NCBI RefSeq assembly: GCF_016808335.1
Contig: NC_053136.1
Coordinates: 6,430,531-6,494,530, forward strand
Length of the DNA: 64,000 nucleotides
DNA from: Panicum virgatum
Lineage: Eukaryota; Streptophyta; Magnoliopsida; Poales; Poaceae
Reading direction: 5' to 3'
This document shows, one piece after another, positions 23,401 through 34,179 of the stretch; position 1 is the stretch's first letter, and the number at the start of each line of letters is the position of its first letter. The notes beneath the pieces are model-generated. The model had not been told where the DNA came from. It saw only the letters and a list, made by a program, of their open reading frames with translations, and did no database searches. The position numbers and the translations under genes were made by a program.

Positions 23401-23677
23401 GGGTGTGTTTAGATACGTAAAAATGTGGTAGAAAAGATCACATCGGACACTGTAGTATATTGTAACACTTTTCATTTATTTGTGATAAATATTGTTCTAT
23501 TATATGCTAACTAGGTTTAAAAGATTCGTCTCGCAACGTACATCAAAACTATGCAATTAGATTTTTTATTTACATACATTTAGTACTCTATGTATGGGTC
23601 ATTTGCTATATTTAATGTTTCGATATGATTTCGATGTGATGAAAAATTTGTAAAATTTGTAGGAAATGAACACAGCC
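23401..23677. mobile_element. Tourist-type MITE, family copy 2
   Basis: Inverted ends GGGTGTGTTTAGATACG and GGCTGTGTTCATTTCC with a 3-bp duplication AAC (23398-23400, 23678-23680). It shares the GATTCGTCTCGCAACGTACA core and its right half with 13918-14185. Confidence 0.82.
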
Positions 23678-23680
23678 AAC

Positions 23681-24563
23681 ACTGCTTGCTTGAATGGAGA
23701 CTCGACCACAAGCTATTTTTCTCTTATTTTCATTTTTTTCTAAAGATTGCAGGAGCACTGCTACATCATCTACTCCGTAGCTACAAGGTCCTCTCGCCTC
23801 GCAAGATTACGATTTCAGCGAGACTCTGCTAGCTACGAGCAGGAGAGTAGGGATACATACGTCGACGTGTACAAATATACGAGCATACGACCCATGCACT
23901 AGACGGCGTGGGATGTAATCCTAATAACAAGATGCTTGCGGTCAGCGGCAGAGTTGTTGTGCCGGACCAGGGGCGCGTACTACACGAAAGACGGGACGGC
24001 CAATCAACGAGACCCGGCGGCGAAATACCCAACGGGCAACGGCCGGACCCGCGCCAGGGACCAAAAACTTGGACTTGCTAGCAATTCGTCGTCGACACGA
24101 TAATGCGTCGGAAATTGGTGCCGGGGTCGGAGTTTCTTTCTCGTCGCATTAACTGTGCTGTTCGCCGCCGGGCGAGCAGACGGTCCGCGATGGCAGGATA
24201 GAAAGAACGGAGGCCAGCCGGGTCGGGCTCACCATCGAGCCGCAACGGATTGCGGCGGCCGCGTGAGTTCACATGTGCCCGAATTGTAGTCCGACAGGGA
24301 CGTCGATTATTTTTAATTTTTTTTTGTAGTGGATGTAGTAGAGGATTAGTTCCAGTTCAAGTGCTGACTAGGCATACGTGTCCTTTAGTTCGCACACAAT
24401 ATGGTACTACTATCGTTTCTGCAAAAAAGAAAAGAAAAGAAACGCGGGGGGGGGGGGGGGGGGGGGGGGTATTATCGTGGCTAATCACGTTACGGTCCCC
24501 TCAAGAAAAGATCACCCTGAGGTCGCGAAGGCGAGCTCACCTGGCCAGAGTTGTTGGTGTTAA
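23681..24563. other. intergenic with poly-G tract
   Basis: No gene recognised. A run of 24 G lies at 24446-24469. Confidence 0.5.
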
Positions 24564-25224
24564 TGTGGAGGAAGAATAATGATTCGTATTCTTCCAAATC
24601 CTAGAAGAATGGGATATATAGATCTTATATATGGATATTTAGATGGGCCTCTATATATGGGCTCATATATACACCAACACCCCTCGCAGTCCGAACTACC
24701 GGCGCAGCGGTGTTCAAGACTGAACAACAAGAAAACCAACACCCCCCGCAGTCTGAACTACCGTTGCAGCGGTGTTCAAGATTGGACAAGAAGAGAGTAC
24801 AAAGGGCAAATACCCCCCGCAGTCACAACTAGCCACCTGCTACATTGAGGCTGGAGCGAAACTCCGAGAAGGTCGAAGAGGGTAGTCCCTTGGTGAAGAT
24901 GTCGGAAAACTGGGAGGTAGTCGGGACATGGAGTACCCGAACATCGCCGATGGCGACTCTGTCACGCACGAAGTGTAGGTCGATCTCCACATGCTTCGTC
25001 CGCTGATGCTGGACGGGGTTGGTGGAGAGATACACGGTGCCGACGTTGTCGCAGTAGACGAGCGTGCTCTTGGCGAGCGGGCTGTGGAGCTCCGCCAAGA
25101 GCTGTTGTAGCCAGGACGCCTCCGCCACGCCGTCAGCGACAGCACGGTACTACGCCGTTTTCCAGGGCGGCAACCTGGTCTCCTGGTCGTTCAAGCGGCA
25201 ACCGGTTGTCTTCCGCTCCAGTTA
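24564..25224 (-). mobile_element. copia 3' remnant: RNase H end plus 3' LTR
   Basis: On the minus strand the RNase H tail (24829-25157) reads VAEASWLQQLLAELHSPL, then STLVYCDNVGTVYLSTNPV and FSDIFTKGLPSSTFSEFR. A polypurine GCGAGGGG and an LTR (24564-24679) follow. The LTR matches that at 2689-2802. Between RNase H and the LTR, two partial copies of a CCCCGCAGTCYGAACTACCG unit repeat. The upstream part of RNase H (25149-25224) is present but inverted. The rest of the element is missing. Confidence 0.88.
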
Positions 25225-26430
25225 ATTTGTTCATCGAAGTTTTTTTTTTTGACTTGCTACATTTTTTTGCGAGGGGACTTGCTACATGTGCTTGCACACG
25301 ACACATTCATCTATGCTCTACACCGTCAACACTATGTTGCGACCCGGCGTGGATTCTCTAATACTTGCTGAAAGCAAAGTTACCTCAGACTTTCCTCCTC
25401 TTGCATGCCACATCGTCCATCTTATGGCTGCTAAATCCCTAGATCCTTTTTATGCATAGTAACAATTAGCAACTTAGCACAGATGATGGTTTAGCTCGTG
25501 AGGGTACAGCTTGGGAGGGAAATGGGCCTAGTTAAGTAGGGGAGACAATAATATAAACAGAAAGGAATGAGTTAAAAAAAACATATACAGATACGTGATA
25601 TTCACATGATAGGATAGGCATGTGTAGGCTCATCGGAAATTAGCCATTGTTTTCTTGCTGTATAGCGCAATGCTGTGGTTAATCATGTTGAAGTCCGGAA
25701 TGTATCGGGTGCAAATCAAGTGCAAACTTCAATCTGGACTACCGGACTACTGGATTAATATATCCAAACGGCATGGATGGATTGAGTAATTTTACAAGTA
25801 ACTACATGTCTTAGAATTGGGTAATCACACTTTTGCAAATCCCCCCTCTCACCCCCCCTACGCCCCTCCCCTTGGATATTGATCCGATGGTTCAGATTCG
25901 AGTTTGCATGGTTTGTGCGGAGAGATTAGTTTGCACATGATATGTTCCTATTGAAGTCACGATCGAGCTTAGTAAGGTAATCTAATTTTCTTGCGGAGAG
26001 AATGTGTATATGTTCATAAGTCGTCGGCGTGCGTGTATGTACACAACTGCTATACCTTTAGGTGTTTTAATTTTCAAAATGACAATAAAAACGCTCGTTA
26101 CTAGCCAAGATTATTACACGTTTAGAGATGGATCGCCTCAACTTTATTACTTGTTAGTAACGTTAAGTCTTTCACATTGAATCTTAAACAAAATAACGAG
26201 ACACCATCGCCAACTGATGCCCGAAACTCTGACGCGAACGAGCCAAGTTCTACCGAGTCTCCCTAACTGCCGGTCGAGTCCACGCCGGTCCTTTACGTGA
26301 GCTTTGCCCAATTTCCTGTTCTTTCTCTGTTCCTGTCAATGACAAGTCCCTCTCGCTCGCTAACCTTTTCGCTGCCCAGATCCACTGAATATACGGAGCC
26401 CAAAACAAAGAGCGTTTCCAGTTTCACCCG
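25225..26430. other. intergenic, no gene recognised
   Basis: Low-complexity and AT-rich sequence. A piece at about 25703-25815 resembles 40535-40645, indicating an unnamed dispersed repeat. Confidence 0.45.
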
Positions 26431-26433
26431 TCC

Positions 26434-27752
26434 TTGCCCCTGCACCCTCTAGAAGAGAATTCAGAATTCAAAAGTGGCAAGCCTGCGCCGCCGGTCAAGA
26501 ACAGCTTCTGGTTACGACCTAAAACCTCGCCAGGGGTCATAAAAAAATGGTGCAACATTGACCCGTGCGGCGAGCACTATGGGAGTCTGCCCCGGAGAAA
26601 GAATGTTTTGGTCAGAATTAGGCAAAGCCACAGCCATTTTACAACTCGTTGACAGTTCCCCGGGTTTGATTGGGGGCTAGTTTGTCCCGGGGCCGGGCGT
26701 CTGAAGTCTCGACAGTCAGTTTTGTTGCTCACCAAACAAGAAAAGCCAGCTAGAAAAGAATATAGACGAACAATCTTACCTCACTTAAACTAGATGAGCC
26801 ACTACGAAGGAAACACTAAGAAACAAATTTCATGAAGGATTTGAAAACGAAGAGAAACGAAAGGAAGGCTAATCCTGCCAGCTTAGGTTCCAAAGCTACT
26901 AGGTTCCAAAAGGCGGGTCAAGAAGTCGGTCCTCCCTCACTCCCCGAGCAGGAAAACCCAGGGGGGGCATTTCCGACAAACCGGCGCAAGTTGGCGCGAC
27001 CCCCTTTCGCTAATTTTCTTTTTGTGAAAAGAATCCCTTTCGCTAATTCGCCCCCCGAATCTTGTAAGCATGCGGTGTATTTTCTTGACCCGGGCCGACA
27101 TGCCTTTCCGAGCTCAAAGCTCACCCGCCTGCCTCCCACCCACCCGTGCCAAAATTACTCTACTAAAGAAACGTCGCGGTGGCCGGCCTGCCCGTCGCGT
27201 CGTCGTCGTCGTGCCTGCTGGTCCAGCACCCTCCACTCCCCTTCGTCTTCGTCGGCGTCGCCCTCCTCTTCCGATTCTCCCACCACATCCGCGTGCGCGA
27301 ATTCCACGGCCCCGTCCCGTTTGTTTATTGGGTCGTCTCAGCGGCAAGACCAGGCGACGGGCGTGTGCGCGGGTGACGGTGACGTGGGCTCCTCTCCTTC
27401 CCCCTCGCCTCCCGCTTTCCAGAGACCGGGCAAGCAGGACGGACCATTCTATACTCCCCCTAGTCCTCCAGTCCCCGCTGACGTGTCGACCCATGCGCCG
27501 TGGGGCCCACGTGTCAGCGGCACAACTGCACGTGCAGTTACTGCACCGGATCTCTCTCCCTCGAGTCCCCTCTCTATATATTGCGGCTCGTCCCCCGGCC
27601 ATTGCCCTCCACGCTGCTCAGGCATTCCTCCTACTCCAGCTCCTCTTCTCTCTTCGTTCTCTCGTCTCCTCTTCTCAATCGAGCGCTCGATTGTTGACCT
27701 GCTCAGCTGCACGCCGGCCTGAGACATCGGAGGGGGGCGTGGTGACCGGCAG
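26434..27752 (+). promoter_or_regulatory. WRKY promoter and 5' leader
   Basis: A TATA box CTATATATT (27574-27582) lies about 175 bp upstream of the WRKY start codon. A G-box CACGTG (27508-27513) in a CCACGTGTC (ABRE-like) context and a TGACGTGG at about 27379 lie upstream. TTGACC W-boxes occur at 27085-27090 and, in the leader, at 27694-27699. Autoregulation or cross-regulation by WRKY proteins would fit, but this is inference. Confidence 0.6.
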
Positions 27753-28960
27753 ATGGATCCGTGGATCAGCAGCCAGCCTTCTCTGAGCCTTGACCTGCAC
27801 GTCGGCCTGCCGCCGCTCAGCCGCCACCAGGCGCCGCTCGCCTTGGCCAAGCCCAAGGTGCTCGTCGAGGAGAACTTCCTGCAGCCTCTCAAGAAAGAAC
27901 CAGAGGTATGGTGGCGTGACTGATCTCGATTGATTCTAGCTAGCTAGCAGCCTCCGTGTTTGACTTGATTGATGAGCTGCCTAAGACTACGATCGAGTCT
28001 AACTAACTGATCCCCGTGGACGCGCAGGTCGCGGCTCTCGAGACGGAGCTCCAGCGGATGAGCGAGGAGAACAGGTGCCTGGCCGAGGCGCTCACGGCGG
28101 TGGCCGCCAAGTACGAGGCGCTGCGGAGCCAGTACACGCAGATGGTCGCCGCGGGCGCCACCACCACCGGCCCGTCCTCCACGTCGGAGGGCGGGTCGGT
28201 GTCGCCGTCGAGGAAGCGCAAGACGAGCGAGAGCCTGGACACCGTGGCGGCGGCGCCGGGCGCGCAGCACCCGCAGTACGGCCTGCACGGCGGGCCGCAC
28301 CCGGGCGCCGCGGCGGCGGCGGACCAGACGGAGTGCACCTCCGGCGAGCCGTGCAAGCGCATCCGGGAGGAGTGCAAGCCCAAGGTGTCCAAGCTGTACG
28401 TGCACGCCGACCCGTCGGACCTGAGCCTGGTGGTGAAGGACGGCTACCAGTGGCGCAAGTACGGGCAGAAGGTGACCAAGGACAACCCCTGCCCGCGGGC
28501 CTACTTCCGGTGCTCCTTCGCGCCGGCCTGCCCCGTCAAGAAGAAGGTGCAGCGCAGCGCCGACGACAACACCATCCTGGTGGCCACGTACGAGGGCGAG
28601 CACAACCACGGCCAGCCCCCGCCGGCGCCGGCGCAGCAGGCGCACGACGGCCCGGGCGCCAGCAAGAACGCCGCCGCCAAGCCGCCGTCGCCGCCCAGGC
28701 CCGCCGCCCCGCCGGCGCCTCACCACCCGCAGCTCCACCACCACCACCACCACCACCAGCAGCAGCAGCAGCAGCAAGACGTCGCTGCGGCGATGAGCGG
28801 CGAGCCCGTGGGCGCGGCGGCCGCGGCGACGTCGGAGCTGATCCGGCGCAACCTGGCGGAGCACATGGCGATGACGCTGACGAGGGACCCCAGCTTCAAG
28901 GCGGCCCTCGTCAGCGCGCTGTCCGGCCGGATCCTCGAGCTCTCGCCCACCAAGGAATAA
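27753..28960 (+). CDS. WRKY transcription factor, group IIa
   Basis: Two exons, 27753-27905 and 28028-28960, joined by a GT-AG intron in phase 0, give 361 residues. The start [15 protein letters not shown] and length match grass group IIa WRKYs (rice WRKY71/WRKY28 type). LSLDLHVGL near residue 10 is an LxLxL, EAR-like repressor motif. A coiled coil follows ([18 protein letters not shown], residues ~52-90), then a basic SRKRK. WRKYGQK is at 193-199, with the zinc ligands C213, C219, H243 and H245 in the C-X5-C-X23-H-X-H spacing of group II. It binds W-boxes in the nucleus; relatives regulate defence and hormone responses. A His/Gln tract follows the domain. No intron interrupts the WRKY domain. 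Confidence 0.95.
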
Positions 28961-29340
28961 CAACCGGGGAAAAGGGAAACGTATCCCAATACCATCACAC
29001 GAGCTTCTTCTTGGTTGCTCAGATTTCCTCGCAGCCATGGCCAACCGGGCTTGGCCTTCCTCTGCTCACTGTTCTAGCAAAACAGCAAGATCACTGGTGG
29101 ACGTGAGGATCTGCAGTTCGGCATCAGTATCAAAACGACTGAAGAGTCTGCGCCGCGCATCCGGACATGGCGCGGACCGAAGATCACCACGGCGGGTGAT
29201 CTGACCTGAACCTGATTGACCGGCGATGGTCGAGTTTATTAGCAGATCGAAAATAGCACAGGAAACAACATCAAACTGTACAATCCTTGTAGGCAAATTA
29301 TTGTTCGCCCATTTTTCCTTGATAAAATGAAATCGTTATA
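28961..29340 (+). other. WRKY 3' untranslated region
   Basis: Non-coding sequence after the TAA. An A/T-rich GATAAAATGAAATCG near 29320 could act in polyadenylation; the end is not fixed. Confidence 0.4.
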
Positions 29341-30964
29341 TTTTTCTCCCTCTCCATTTGAAACGTGGTCAGTGACCACCGGTATGTCTGAATGAATTTG
29401 AACTCAGAGTCTTTTTGGATTTAGTATTAGTAGCAGCTACGCATATTCAGTTAAATTAATCAGGAGCTGTGTGGGCGAGACTGAGCAGTGGGCCACCCAC
29501 CATTAGGCGAGATCTTCCTCGGTCTTATCCATAACACAATGGGGGCGTTCTGCTAGACCGGACTAGACGGCTAGTCGAAGACGCTTGCCGAGAAGGGGGG
29601 TTGAAAAGTAGGCGACCCTGATATTTCAAAAAAAAAGTAGGCGACCCTGATATTTCAAAAAAAAAGTAGGCGACCCTGTGGGATGGGCCCACGAGGAAAG
29701 TCCCTCGTCCCCGCGGCGGGCGGGGACCCACGTGCGATGGGCGTTCCGTGCTGCTGTGTTGACCGTGCGTGCCTCGCCGCGGCGGGACCGACCGGGAGAG
29801 GAAGTGAAGGGAAGGGTAAGGAAGCCGGGTGGAAACGCAAAGCCGCCGCGGCGTCGGGGGCTGGCGGTGGCGGGCCCCGCGGCGCCGTGGGCGGCCCCCC
29901 TCCCCGGCCGGGCTGGCTGGCCTGGGGATTCTAGTCAAACACGTGCGGTCGGCGGGTCCGCTGCTCCACGACCCGCCGGCCCCGCCCCGCCCACGCTCTT
30001 GTTGCCGCCGGAGCACGGCAGCCGCGTCGTCCGCTGGCTGCTGGCAGGCATCCCGCCATGCATGATGCATGCCGTCCGGGCAGCTCTCGCTCGCCGGGCT
30101 CGGAGGCAACAAGCACAGTGGCATCTGGAAGGTTCGGGGGGGTCGCCGCCGCCCGTCGCGGTCCCCGCACGACCCGGGGCGGCCGGAACATGGGGCGGTG
30201 GACGACCGGGCGGACTTCGCTTCCCCAACCCCACTAGCATCGTCGCCGATTGACCGGGGCACCCGCGCCGCGCCCACCCGTCGCGGCGTGTGCCCGCTCC
30301 ATTAATAATCGCCGTTAGCTAGCCAACCGTGCGCGCGCCGCAATCCGTGCGCCATCAGCTGCCTGGTAGATGATGCTCTCATCTTTACTCTGGTCAGGTA
30401 GCCATCGTTTTCTCCGGGCGTATTATTTTCTTTGTTGCCTTGGAAAAAACCAGTGTGCTGCCCAGCCATGGAGTAGATGGACCGGTCCCGTGGTCGCATA
30501 CGGCACCGCATGCGATGCGCTTTAGTCAAGCGCACGACTGCGACTCTTGGCCTCTTGGGTGTGCAAGTCTTCCCGTCGCGGCCCACGTTTGACTGGGCGG
30601 GGAGGCGGAGCACGAGCACCCTGAACCTCGACGTGCACATTTCCGGCTTCGGGGAGGGAAAATTAGGTCCGGGACAGATACTGCAAGTGTGCAAGTTGCT
30701 GGAGCACAACTCAAGCACAACCTAAAACCGGCGACTCGCCGAGAATTCCAGTACCATCATCGTGGGAATCTGGGAACGGAGAGCTCCTAAAAGAGCTGCT
30801 GCTATTTCCAGAGCCTGGGGAAGATAAGGGAAGGAGAAGGGGCAGCGTTTGAGATTCCCTCTGCTGGACTCGAGAGTTCAGAAACAGCCTGCATGTTCTA
30901 TTGCTCAGTTCAGTTATCTGATCCAGTAAACGCACAGGCGACCACAGACTTCTTGCCCTGTCAC
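29341..30964. other. intergenic; GC-rich, short tandem repeat
   Basis: At 29604-29680 the unit AAAAGTAGGCGACCCTGATATTTCA is repeated about 2.5 times. The GC-rich part (29.68-30.30 kb) has long frames on both strands without domains. No gene is supported. Confidence 0.45.
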
Positions 30965-30969
30965 GGACC

Positions 30970-32418
30970 TGTCGGTGTCCCGACCCGGGGGCCCAGATCC
31001 CAACTAGTAAATATTGCGTGTTTCCTCGTCCCAGATGATGATGCAAGAGGCAACACAGTAACGCACGGTTTATCCTGGTTCCGGCCGCGGGGCCGTACGT
31101 CCAGCAAAGGAGGTGTGCGAGGGCACTGTATTATCTTGCACCCGACGTGCTTGTAGTAGGGGTACAAGCGAGACGAGAGAGGGAGGAAGGCTCCCAAGTC
31201 TCTACTAGAAGAGGGGTTGAACGGGGCGAATAGGGATGCCGGAGCGTGGGTGACGATGGATCTCGTCTAGGAGCGTTTGAGTGTCCTCCGAGAGAGATAG
31301 GGTAAGAGAGCCCGTCTACCGGTAGCCCGCCTCCTCTTTTTATAGTCACAAGGAGGGGCGGCGCACATGAGTGGGCGTGGAAGTCGTCGTTTTCCCCCGA
31401 ATCGCGGGGTACAGTGGTCGGATACTGTAGAAAGTACACTGTGGGGATGGCGGCCCGACGTGCGTATCGTCCTTGGTCTTGCGGAGATCGTGCCGGCGTC
31501 CTGCCCGTCCTTGCGGGCGGCGTGGTCGTCACTGGTGTATGGTCTTCTATATACGGCGCGGTGGCGTTCAGTGGGCCCTGTGGGCCAGGGTCCTGCACGC
31601 ACCAGCAGTAGCGGTAGCGGGGTGCGCGGCGGTCCCGGACCCCCTGGTCGGAGCGCGGTCGTGCGCACTAGAAGGTCCGGGGGACACGTGGAGGTCCCGG
31701 ACCCCTTGAGGGGAGAGGACCGGGACTCCGCCCGTGCGTGCTGGGCGCCCCTCTCTGGGGAAACACATGGAGTCGTCGGACCCCTTCCCAAGTAGGAGGT
31801 GGGTCTGGATGGCCGGTGTAGGCAGAATAGTAATCGGGAGCAGTGCCGAGCCTGTCTTGTCCCGCGTCGCAGGTCCCACAGTGTTGCTACAGCATCCAGT
31901 ATGGCGGGGCGGTGGCTGAAGTCGGCGGATGAGACCCCGGTCACATCCACTGTGGGAATGGCGGCCCGACGCCGCCCGTCCTGGGAGCCGTGGAGGAGTG
32001 GCTGGCTTTTAATGCCTCCGTACGGTGAGTGGTTGAGCGGCGGGGCCGTTTGTCCCTTATGCCGAGAGGTGGCCTCGAGCGAGGGGGAGATGAGTTACAC
32101 CCTCGAGGGTAGGTTTGCCACCCTCGAGCGAGGCGGAGATGTTTTGCCCGCTCGAGGGTAGGTGCGCTACCCTCGAGCGAGTCGGAGATGCGGGGCGCAG
32201 TCGAGGGGTCTCTACGGGGACCCTCGAGCGAGGCGGAGATCGTCCCGCGGGTTTGAGGGGGATGCGAATGGGCCGCACGCTGTGTCTCTTTGAGTCATTT
32301 CCTTCAGATTGGAAGGAGGCCGTGGGCCTTTGTGGGCCCAGTTGCCTTAGCATGTGTTTTGCGTTTTAAGGCGATCTTAGTACCCCGATTAGGGTGTCCC
32401 TAATCGCGGTACCCGACA
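30970..32418 (-). mobile_element. solo LTR, gypsy-like
   Basis: 1,449 bp with inverted terminal bases TGTCGG...CCGACA, flanked by the perfect 5-bp TSD GGACC (30965-30969 and 32419-32423). On the minus strand it starts TGTCGGGTACCGCGATTAGG and has a TATAAAAAG box (about 31336-31345 on the plus strand), so it probably reads on minus. No internal region is present. It interrupts the PIF/Harbinger transposase gene. The gypsy assignment rests on terminal sequence style and is tentative. Confidence 0.87.
32055..32250. repeat. CCCTCGAGCGAGGCGGAGAT tandem array in the LTR
   Basis: About four to five diverged copies at ~40-60 bp spacing, each with CTCGAGCGAG followed by CGGAGAT or the related GCTCGAGGGTAGG. 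Confidence 0.8.
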
Positions 32419-33728
32419 GGACCGCATTCATGTTCACATCGTCTTCAACTTCATCGGCCTCACGCGTGTCCGCCTCATCCTCATCTTCTTCGAGCATTCT
32501 CAACCCGCCTAATGCTGTAGCCATATTAAAGTCCACATCGTCATCATCATTTTCCAAAATGAAATTATGTAGGACACAACATGCTAGAATGATTTCTGCT
32601 TGTGTACGCTCAGAATATTTAGGGATGCCGTAGTACAGAATTCTCCACTTCACCTTCAGGATCCCGAATGACTGCTCTATGACCGACCTAATTGAAGAAT
32701 GCGCTTTGTTATATACCCCTTGTGTACCCGAAGGTCCTGGTCCCTTTCTCCATGCCCGCTGATGGTACTTCACCCCCTGTAAGGTGCTAGATATCCCGGT
32801 CTGTTGGGGTACCCTGCATCAACCAGATAAATCTTTCCTGCATTGACAACGCAACAATCAACCAACATGGTTTACATATTCATTGCAACATACAACAATG
32901 CTTACTTGCAAACAATTTACCTGCGGGTGGATAGGGAAAATTTGTGCCATATTTGTGAATGGCTTCTTGCAGCACTGTCCAATCATGTGCTGATCCAGGA
33001 ATCCCCGCAGCAACAAATGTGAAGCGACGATCAAAGTCACATATGGCCAGTACATTTTGAGTTTTTTCATTTCGCCTATCGATATATTGGCCAACCTTAC
33101 TGAAAGGTATGATAGCTTTGACATGTGTTCCATCTATTGCCCCTATTGCATTGTTGAAGACAGGAGCAGACCTATAATTCGCTACCTTGTTGTGGACAGA
33201 ACAGAAAGTGGAGTCCTTGGGGCGAATTATATCTATGGCTAGCTTCAGGACAGAAGATAAGACATGGTGGAATTTGCGGCTAACAGTCTCCATGGACCTC
33301 TCAAATCTATTTTCAGCCTGCCTAACAGGTTGTGGGGGTCCAACCATGTAAAGGAACAATCCTAAAGTCTCTCTAGATGACATCCTCTTAGTAGACTTCA
33401 AACCATATCTACCAACCAACTGTTCATGTAGCATCTCCCACACATGCGGCTGCATCCTAAACATGTTGTAGCAACTATTTGCATTTCTTAATGTCCTCTC
33501 TACCCACTGAATTCCTGACTCCACTGGCACTCTATATGGTTGTTTGCACAAGTAAGTGTCGTGGTACATACCTACAAGTATGGCCTTCTTCATCAGTTTC
33601 CGCCTCCTCCTTGGACTGTCCAAGGTAATCTTAATGCCCTGGAAAACTGGATTTTCTTTGCCATACAACTCCTCTAGCTCCTTGTACTGCTCCTCATCTA
33701 CCTCATCACTTGAGTTATCTTCACTCAC
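32366..33728 (-). pseudogene. PIF/Harbinger transposase (DDE_4), frameshifted and 3'-truncated
   Basis: Exon 1 (32931-33728) holds ETLGLFLYMVG, then NNAIGAIDGTHVKAIIP with the first catalytic Asp and GIPGSAHDWTVLQ with the second. A GT-AG intron (32837-32930) follows. Exon 2 (32836 downward) reads KIYLVDAGYPNRPGYLAPYRG, then one base is missing near 32771 and a TGA appears. In the shifted frame it resumes with KYHQRAW and RSVIEQSFGILKVKWRIL, which supplies the catalytic Glu. The last ~18 residues and the stop come from the inserted LTR. The enzyme would cut and paste the element and related Tourist MITEs. The N-terminal start is uncertain. Confidence 0.9.
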
Positions 33729-34179
33729 CGAACTCGAGTCTCCTTCAAAACGATGCCCTCCAAATCGAATCCTGAGGTGTCCCCGTCGATGCCCTGCTCT
33801 GCTGCCACGGAAGGACCCATTCCAAAAATTTATGTGTTGTCACCTCGACTGGAACCCTGCATTGCAAAGACATACAACTTAGTTAGTAAATGTAGTATGG
33901 GATAAGAAACTAAATAGGGCATCATGTGTAAAGGAATTCCGACTCAATTATGACATAACAGGCCATGCGTACTACCAGAACATAGTACAGAAATTACTAA
34001 TGCATGCACTCCCCGATACATAGTACGAATACAATTAAACAACACAGTACAGTGGTTCTAGCAAATTACACACCCTTAATTAAATAGTTCCTAGGACAAT
34101 ATACACCCATACGGCACGACAACACATCACTACTGCAGTACGACCTAATAGAACGTCCACGGTAATGGTAACCACTCAA
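33729..34179 (-). other. Harbinger spacer between ORF1 and transposase
   Basis: No frame with recognisable domains. Probably 5' untranslated or N-terminal transposase sequence. Confidence 0.4.

Noticed and set aside
26832..27786. 296- and 238-codon plus frames upstream of WRKY
   Set aside because: They cover the promoter and leader, including the TATA box; no domain; GC-driven.
27944..29106. 366-codon minus and 343-codon plus frames over the WRKY exon
   Set aside because: Shadows of the GC-rich WRKY coding exon in other frames.
29525..30277. 250-codon minus frame
   Set aside because: Crosses a short tandem repeat and GC-rich DNA; no motif.
31131..31950. 155- and 227-codon minus frames
   Set aside because: Inside the solo LTR; no domain, and LTRs of this kind are non-coding.
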